A model generated the notes under the pieces. It did not search any database. It was given only the letters and a program-made list of their open reading frames with translations, and had not been told where the DNA came from. From the NCBI RefSeq assembly GCF_901000735.1, contig NC_081545.1:8175540-8239539 (forward strand): DNA of 64,000 nt. Direction: 5' to 3'. Source of the stretch: Corylus avellana. Its lineage: Eukaryota > Streptophyta > Magnoliopsida > Fagales > Betulaceae. Shown in pieces: positions 56,808 through 64,000 of the stretch; position 1 is the first letter of the stretch; the number at the start of each line of letters is the position of its first letter. The position numbers and the translations under genes are program-made.

Positions 56808-59800
56808 TAAGTCAAAATCTGGGGTGTGGCTTTGAGCCTTCTCTCTCGTTTTTCTCTCTGAGATTCTCTAAGGTTAAGGGTATAGTCTCCTTTTCTACAA
56901 GTGGAGGGTATGAGGTAGCATGGAAAGGGTAATGGAGGTTGGTCGTAATGATAGATTCTGGTTTGGAGAAGTTATGTAGTAAGATTTCTCTGTCGGATGG
57001 AGAAAAATGTGGGATCTCTGTTATAGAGGGCGAAATTGCAGCAGTTCAGGAGATTGGGGGGAGGTGCTTGATCTGGAGAATAGGAACTGAAAAACTGGTA
57101 AATCATGAAGCTTTCAAATCTTTTCTGTCTAGATTATGGCGGTTGGCGGGATCAATGGTCTTCAAGGAGGTGCAAGATAATATTTGGCTCTTTGAGTTCT
57201 CGGAGGAGGCGGATAAGGAAAGGTTGATGGAAGGAAGGCCTTAATCTTTTGACAGGCAGATTTTAGTGTTAAACGAGTTTGACGGCCAATGTCCACCATC
57301 CCAAATGGATTTCACGAAACCGCCATTTTGGGTCCAAGTGCACGAATTGCCGCTTCTTTGTATGAATAGAGGGGTGGGTAAGAAGATTGGTGATTCTTTT
57401 GGGGTTCTGGAAGACATAGATGTGGCTGGGGACAGAGCAGGCTAGGGGAGATATCTTTGCATCCGGGTTTTGATTGATCTAACGCGGCCTTTGGAACGGG
57501 GTAGAACATTGAACGTTGGTGGTAAGGATTTTTGGGTGATATTTAAATATAAAAAACTATCATTGTTTTGCTTCAAATGTGGGCGTACGATCCATGGTAT
57601 GAAGGGTTGTCCTGTTAGATCACAAAAAATGATGAGTGATGGAGATGAAGAAAAGGAATGGGGAATGTCGCTAAGGGTGGAGGCTTTCGAAGAGGCAGGG
57701 ATATTTTCGGCAAGGCAGCGGGGGTGGGTCTTCTTTCTCAGACAACCATACGATGCCGGTTGGGAGGACCAGTCCACCTAAGCAAAACCATGATATCAGT
57801 CTCGGGTTTCATGGGATCACGTCCCATTTAAATCAACCCACTACAACTGATAGTAGTGGTGTCTCTGGGAAGCAGGAAAGTGGGCGAGAGGTTTGTAGTT
57901 TTCAAACTTTGAATCTCGATTTGGGTACAGATGGAGGAGATCAAGGTCCTGATCTTTTGGTGGGAAAAAAAGGGAAAGAAAAATTGGGTGTTAGTGGAGG
58001 TCCAAAAGAGCAAGATGAGGTGGGGATTCGGGCTGGTGGTTTGGTTTTAGGGGTTGAAGTTAGTGATTCTCATAATTCTATACAAAGTGGGGACCTTTTA
58101 AAAAGTAACGTGGCAGTACAAAAATATATGGGCGAGGGTCATGACGTGTTGGAGCCTTTGGTACATGAGACAACATGTATGGAGTTTGAAATTGATTCTA
58201 TTGGACGGGGTCCAGTTGAGAATAATTCTATGCTATCCAGTGTGGGGGAACAGAGGCATTGTGTTGAAAAAAATGGAGTGCAGTGGGGGTCCCATTGGCA
58301 GTCGTACTATTAAGAGTTGGAAGAGGACAGCTCGTAAGCCATCGGGGAACAATGCTACCATTATTCAATCAAATGTTTTGGGGAGTAAAAGGAAGGAGCA
58401 AGGGGTAGGGGGAGTAAACTGAAAGCAGGAAAGAAGAAGAAGGAAAATAGTAATGGGCAACGTTCAAATTTAGATACCAAGGTTTTGGCGGAGGCTATTG
58501 AACAGCTTCGCCAGATCAAATGAATATTTTAAGTTTGAACTGTCGGGGGATTGGGAACCTTCGAACAGTTAGGGATCTTTGCCGGTCGGTAAAGAAGAAG
58601 AAACCCAATTTGGTTTTCTTAATGGAAACTAAATTAAAAGCTTGTAGAATGGAAGTAATAAAAGCAAAAATCGGGTTTGGGAGTGTATTCACAGTAGACA
58701 GTGTCAATCGTAGTGGTGGGTTAGCTTTGCTATGGAGAAAAGATGCTACGGTGGATATTCAAAACTATAGTGAAAGGCACATTAATGCAGTGATTCAGTC
58801 TAAAGTGGATGGACAGCCATGGAAATTTACAGACTTTTATGGGCACTCGAAGGTTGATAGACGGAATGAAGCATAGGATCTCCTTTGCCATTTAAGGTCA
58901 TTTGTTCCAATGGCTTGGATGTGCATAGGAGATTTCAATGAAATTTTAGAAGCACACGAAAAGTTTGGAGCATGTAGAAAATCTTGGCGACAGATGGATG
59001 CTTTTAGACCACGTTGAATTTTTGTCATTTGTAAGATTTGGGTTTTATAGGCCCCAAGTTCATGTGGTGTAATTTTAGGGAGGGAGGCAATATCATAAGG
59101 GAACATTTGGACCGAGCCTTGGCTAATGAGGAATGGTGTGATAAGTTTCCGGTTGTGAAGGTAGAGGTTATAGCAACTCGAAATTCGAACCATGCACCAA
59201 TAGCTTTATCTTTCCACAAGCTGCATGGAGTGCAAAAATCATGAATCCAGCATTTCAGGTATATGTCAAGTTGGGGAAAGAAGGAACAAGCAAGGGCTAT
59301 TATTCACCAAGTGTGGAAAAAGAAATATCCATCAGAGGGGGTTTGGAGGGTAGTCAAACGAAATCTGGAATGTAGCAAAGAAAGCCTTACAAGTTGGAAC
59401 AAGGAGAATATGAGTTCTACTGAGAGATCCATAAACCAGAAAACCCAAGGTATCAAAAATCTCCAAGAGGTGGAGGGCTTACCAAATTTGGAGTCAATCC
59501 AACGTCTTCAAACTGAAGTTAATGAGCTGATGGAGGTAGAAGATCTGAAGTGGCGACAGATGGCAAATGAACATTGGCTTAAATTAGGGGACAAAAACAC
59601 AAAGTATTTTCATGCTTGTGTATAGCAACGCCGTTGGGCAAACAAAATTCATGGTATCTTTGATGATGGAGGGCTTTTTCACTTCAATCCTGCAGATATT
59701 GAAAGAGCTTTTGTTGGGTATTATGATAGATTATTTTCTACGTCACTTCCGACCAGCTGGATTAGTGCCTTGAGTTCTTACCACAAAAGGTGTCTCCAAT

Positions 59801-62597
59801 TATGAATGGGCAGCTGTTGAGTGAATTCACTAAGGAGGAGGTGTTTTATGCCCTTCATCAGATGGTGCCATTTAAAGCCCACGGACCGGACGGTTTTCCT
59901 GCGGAGTTTTTATCAAGAGCAATGGGAAGTGGTCGGCAAAGAGGTTTGTGATGCAATTCTGAATTTTTTTCACACTGGTTGCTTTGATGAGGAAATTAAT
60001 TTTACTCATATTTTCTTGATCCCGAAATCAAAAAATCCTACTAGAGTCACTAACTTTCATCCAATTAGCCTATGTAATGTTGTTTACAATATTCTCTAGA
60101 AAGTGCTAGCTAATCGGTTAAAAGTTATTTTTCCTCATATTATATCTAGTAATCAAAGTGCTTTTATCCCGGAGCGTTTGATTTTTGATAATATTTTATT
60201 GCTTATGAGACACTTCATACAATGAATTCTTGTATGTGGGGAAGGGAGGGTTACATGGCTCTAAAGATTGACATGAGCAAGGCTTATGATAGGGTAGAAT
60301 GGGGTTTTTAGGAAGCAGTGATGAAGCAACTGGGGTTTGATCAGAAATGGATTGATATGATAATGAAGTGCATTACCATTGTACAATATTCCATTCTTAT
60401 TAATGGAGAATCGGTTGGACTTATTCATCCATCTCGAGGAATATGACAGGGAGATCCTCTATCTCCCTATTTATTTCTTATTTGTGCAGAAGCTTTAAGT
60501 TCTTTACTTCACAGAGCGGATCATGTAGGGGTCCTAAAAGGAGTTCCAACATTAGTGGGAGGATCAAAAATAAATCATTTATTTTTTGCTGACGACAGCC
60601 TACTGTTTTGTAAGGCTAGCAGGGAGGATTGAAATTGTTTGTCCGGAATTTTGGAGGTGTATGAGATGGCTTCGAGGCAGCGGCTCAACAAAGACAAGAC
60701 AGAAATTTTCTTTAGCAAAAATACAAAGCAGGAAGCCCGAGATCTAATATTTCACATGACAGGGGTCCCCGCTTCACAGCGTTTTGATACATATTTGGGT
60801 TTGCTTGCTTTAGTGGGGAGGTCTTGTATCAGTTAATTTTAGTCTATTATTGAAAGAGTTAAGAGGAGAATTAAGGATTGGAAGTCACAATTTCTTTCCC
60901 AGGCAAGAAAGGAAATTCTCATAAAAGCGGTAATACAGGCTACACCCACTTATAGTATGAGTATTTTTCTGTTGCCTAAAGATTTGTGCAAGGAATTAAA
61001 TTCTCTTATAAGAAATTTCTGGTGGGGACATAAGGAAAATGATAAGAAGATTCACCAGATGAGTTGGGAGAAGATGGGGATTGCTAAATCCTAAAGTGGG
61101 ATGGGTTTCAGGGACCTCATTTGTTTTAACAAAGCTTTGTTAGCAAAGCAATGTTGGCAACTTATTCAGGATCCAAGGAGCTTGGTAGGTAGAATTTTAA
61201 AAGCAAAATATTATCCACGTGGGTCTTTGTTGGGTGCAAAAATTGGAAGTAGGCCTTCGTTTGCTTGGCGTAGTTTATTAGTAGCAAAGGCTCTTCTTCA
61301 AGAGGGGTTGATATGGCGGATTGGGGATGGGGGCACTGCTCATATATGGGGTGATAAATGGTTGCCGAAGCCTTCATCATATGCAGTTCAATCTCCTTGT
61401 CACCAGTTAGATAGAAGTGCAAAAATTAAGGAGCTTATGGACAGTAATATTGGGGTTGGAATAAAAGCCTTATACGGGAAATTTTTGAGGCAAGTGAAGC
61501 AGAACTTATATGTAATTTACCTCTCAGCAGATATCATCAAGAAGATAAGTTAATTTGGAGGGCAACCAAGAATGGATCTCTTAATGTGAGGAGTGCATAT
61601 TTTTTGGAGAAGGAGAGGATTGATTCATTGAATGGGGAGGGTTCTTCTACGTTGAGCTTTTCTCATATATGGAAATCCATTTGGGGTTTACAAGTCTCAA
61701 ATGTTGTTAAGGTCTTCTTGTGGAGGGCGTGCGCAAATATTCTCCCGATGAAGGAAAATTTATTGAGGCGTGGAGTGGTCAAAGAGGGTAAGTGCATTTT
61801 CTGCCAACAAGAAATTGAAACAATTTTTCATATTATTTGGGAGTGTCCTTCATCAATGGACGTCTGGGGTGCATGTGATAGAAGAATTCAAAAACTTCAA
61901 GTTCAATATCCTACGATGTTGGATGTGCTGGATATGGTTATATCACGGTGTATTAGGGATGAGTTGTTTTTAGTAGCTATCATTGCAAAGAAGATCTGGG
62001 CTCGCCGAAATGAGGTAGTCCACGGGGGTGTTTTTACACACCCAAACCGCATTGTTCTGGAGGCTAAAACAACACTTCATACTTTCCATTCAGTTTTAGA
62101 AAGATAAGTTTTGTCAAGTGGTGAAGCAGTCTAGTCGGTGGTTAGATGGGCTACACCTCTGTTTGGGAGATTCAAGGTTAATTGGGATGTGTCAGTTGAT
62201 GTCCACCGAAAATGTCTGGGTTGTGGGGTAATTGTTCGGGATCATAGGGGTTCTATCATTGCAGCACTGTGTAAGAGGTTAGATATTATTCAAGAACCGA
62301 TGATTGCAGAAGCTTTTACATCTCTGGTTGCAGTGGAATTTAGCAAGGATTTGGGAATTCCAGATATTATTTTGGAGGGAGATTCTCTTCAAGTAATTCA
62401 AGCTTTTCGTGAGGCAGGACCAAATTTGAGGCCATATGGACAAATTGCTGATGATGCACGAGTTGTCTTAGGCAGGCATCAGAGCTGGATGGTTTCTCAT
62501 GTCAAGTGAGAAGCAAACTCAGCGGCTCATAATCTAGCGAAATTTGCTCTTACATGTTCTACGGAGCAAATATGGATGGAAGAAATTCCTAGATGTA
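56808..62597 (+). mobile_element. Second copy of the 5.9-kb L1 LINE, 3' end cut by gap
   Basis: Preceded by the same AATAAATCTTATCTA (56793-56807) and the same flank as the contig 2 LINE, so it is the same insertion event in another haplotype or duplicate. ORF1 parts at 56948-58523, with the CCHC knuckle at about 57567-57608; ORF2 from 58520 with endonuclease, RT, zf-RVT and RNase H to the gap. Private differences: CGA to TGA in the RT motif GI-R-QGDP (about 60442-60444), a cleaner reading frame across 61586-62107 (no two-base insertion), and small indels near 58245. Lacks the last about 100 bp and 3' TSD. Confidence 0.92.
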
Positions 62598-62697
62598 NNN
62601 NNNNNNNNNNNNNNNNNNNNNNNNNNNNNNNNNNNNNNNNNNNNNNNNNNNNNNNNNNNNNNNNNNNNNNNNNNNNNNNNNNNNNNNNNNNNNNNNN
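62598..62697. other. Assembly gap of exactly 100 N, contig 3/4
   Basis: Exactly 100 N. Left flank corresponds to 39928; right flank corresponds to about 35580, so the sequence again jumps backward by about 4.35 kb within the LINE. Confidence 0.99.
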
Positions 62698-64000
62698 GGG
62701 GAGCAAGGGCTGTGTGTTGAAAAAAATGGAGTGCAGTGGGGGTCCCATTGGCAGTCGTACTATTAAGAGTTGGAAGAGGACAGCTCGTAAGCCATCGGGG
62801 AACAATGCTACCATTATTCAATCAAATGTTTTGGGGAGTAAAAGGAAGGAGCAAGGGGTAGGGGGAGTAAACTGAAAGCAGGAAAGAAGAAGAAGGAAAA
62901 TAGTAATGGGCAACGTTCAAATTTAGATACCAAGGTTTTGGCGGAGGCTATTGAACAGCTTCGCCAGATCAAATGAATATTTTAAGTTTGAACTGTCGGG
63001 GGATTGGGAACCTTCGAACAGTTAGGGATCTTTGCCGGTCGGTAAAGAAGAAGAAACCCAATTTGGTTTTCTTAATGGAAACTAAATTAAAAGCTTGTAG
63101 AATGGAAGTAATAAAAGCAAAAATCGGGTTTGGGAGTGTATTCACAGTAGACAGTGTCAATCGTAGTGGTGGGTTAGCTTTGCTATGGAGAAAAGATGCT
63201 ACGGTGGATATTCAAAACTATAGTGAAAGGCACATTAATGCAGTGATTCAGTCTAAAGTGGATGGACAGCCATGGAAATTTACAGACTTTTATGGGCACT
63301 CGAAGGTTGATAGACGGAATGAAGCATAGGATCTCCTTTGCCATTTAAGGTCATTTGTTCCAATGGCTTGGATGTGCATAGGAGATTTCAATGAAATTTT
63401 AGAAGCACACGAAAAGTTTGGAGCATGTAGAAAATCTTGGCGACAGATGGATGCTTTTAGACCACGTTGAATTTTTGTCATTTGTAAGATTTGGGTTTTA
63501 TAGGCCCCAAGTTCATGTGGTGTAATTTTAGGGAGGGAGGCAATATCATAAGGGAACATTTGGACCGAGCCTTGGCTAATGAGGAATGGTGTGATAAGTT
63601 TCCGGTTGTGAAGGTAGAGGTTATAGCAACTCGAAATTCGAACCATGCACCAATAGCTTTATCTTTCCACAAGCTGCATGGAGTGCAAAAATCATGAATC
63701 CAGCATTTCAGGTATATGTCAAGTTGGGGAAAGAAGGAACAAGCAAGGGCTATTATTCACCAAGTGTGGAAAAAGAAATATCCATCAGAGGGGGTTTGGA
63801 GGGTAGTCAAACGAAATCTGGAATGTAGCAAAGAAAGCCTTACAAGTTGGAACAAGGAGAATATGAGTTCTACTGAGAGATCCATAAACCAGAAAACCCA
63901 AGGTATCAAAAATCTCCAAGAGGTGGAGGGCTTACCAAATTTGGAGTCAATCCAACGTCTTCAAACTGAAGTTAATGAGCTGATGGAGGTAGAAGATCTG
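62698..64000 (+). mobile_element. Third copy of the LINE (ORF1 end to ORF2 N-terminal part)
   Basis: From about 62711 it matches 35592-36876 of contig 2 and the equivalent part of contig 3. It includes the ORF1 tail (SRTIKSWKRTARKPSGNNAT), the ATGA junction at 62973, the endonuclease (MNILSLNCRGIGNL, GDFNEI, SNHAPIAL) and the linker to the RT. It carries the same stops (for example after RRNEA). The first bases after the gap (GAGCAAGGGCTGTG) differ slightly from the other copies. It runs off the window. Confidence 0.92.

Larger units (their letters stand above)
40998..62597 (+). repeat. Second copy of 21092-39928 (18.8 kb plus two insertions)
   Basis: Collinear with contig 2 from 21092 to 39928: chimeric RPA/LysM locus, LysM, THF1, cysteine-rich relic and LINE in the same order. 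The length excess (21.6 against 18.8 kb) is explained by a 1.1-kb LINE insert (45727-46856) and a 1.7-kb hAT insert (52980-54687), partly offset by small deletions. Coding sequences are nearly identical. Confidence 0.96.

Noticed and set aside
1..64000. CRISPR arrays, operons, tRNA or rRNA genes
   Set aside because: None seen. Repeats are microsatellites or transposon parts, and no cloverleaf or rRNA-like segment was recognised by eye.

Overview
The window is nuclear DNA from a flowering plant, most likely a woody rosid eudicot. The evidence is AT-rich spacers, multi-exon genes with GT-AG introns, a chloroplast thylakoid-formation gene (THF1), plant-type diacylglycerol kinase exons, plant L1 LINEs, hAT-type transposons and copia remnants. 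The exact taxon is not established. Three runs of exactly 100 N (14957-15056, 40898-40997, 62598-62697) divide it into four contigs.

Contig 1 (1-14956) holds the 3' exons of a cluster-III diacylglycerol kinase gene (1602-4676, + strand). An intronless gene follows (6682-7278) that matches the coiled-coil C-terminal part of a plant CUE-domain family but lacks the CUE domain. Next come a 710-bp hAT-type element with an exact 8-bp target duplication, a copia LTR remnant, a small secreted LysM-protein gene with a nonsense codon, a copia gag fragment, and lipoxygenase and RPA-like gene fragments.

Contig 2 (15057-40897) repeats the last 5 kb of contig 1: a second LysM copy with a different nonsense codon, the gag fragment, the lipoxygenase fragment and the RPA-like fragment. 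It continues with an RPA-like inverted repeat (about 1 kb, 22-nt loop) joined to a LysM promoter and first exon. An intact LysM gene, a complete five-exon THF1 gene (- strand), a relic of a small cysteine-rich secreted peptide and a 5.9-kb decayed L1 LINE with 15-bp target duplications follow.

Contig 3 (40998-62597) repeats 21092-39928 of contig 2 almost base for base, including LysM, THF1 and the LINE. It differs by two clean insertions: a 1.13-kb 5'-truncated L1 with a poly(A) tail and a 1.7-kb non-autonomous hAT element whose empty site is intact in contig 2. Contig 4 (62698-64000) repeats part of the same LINE again. In all three places the end of one contig overlaps the start of the next, which fits unmerged haplotypes or unjoined overlapping contigs better than tandem gene duplication. 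The real gene content is therefore probably about half of what is displayed.

No operon-like or defence system is present. The observations most worth follow-up are the hairpin-forming RPA/LysM chimera, the paired LysM null copies, the haplotype-specific transposon insertions and the CUE-less gene.
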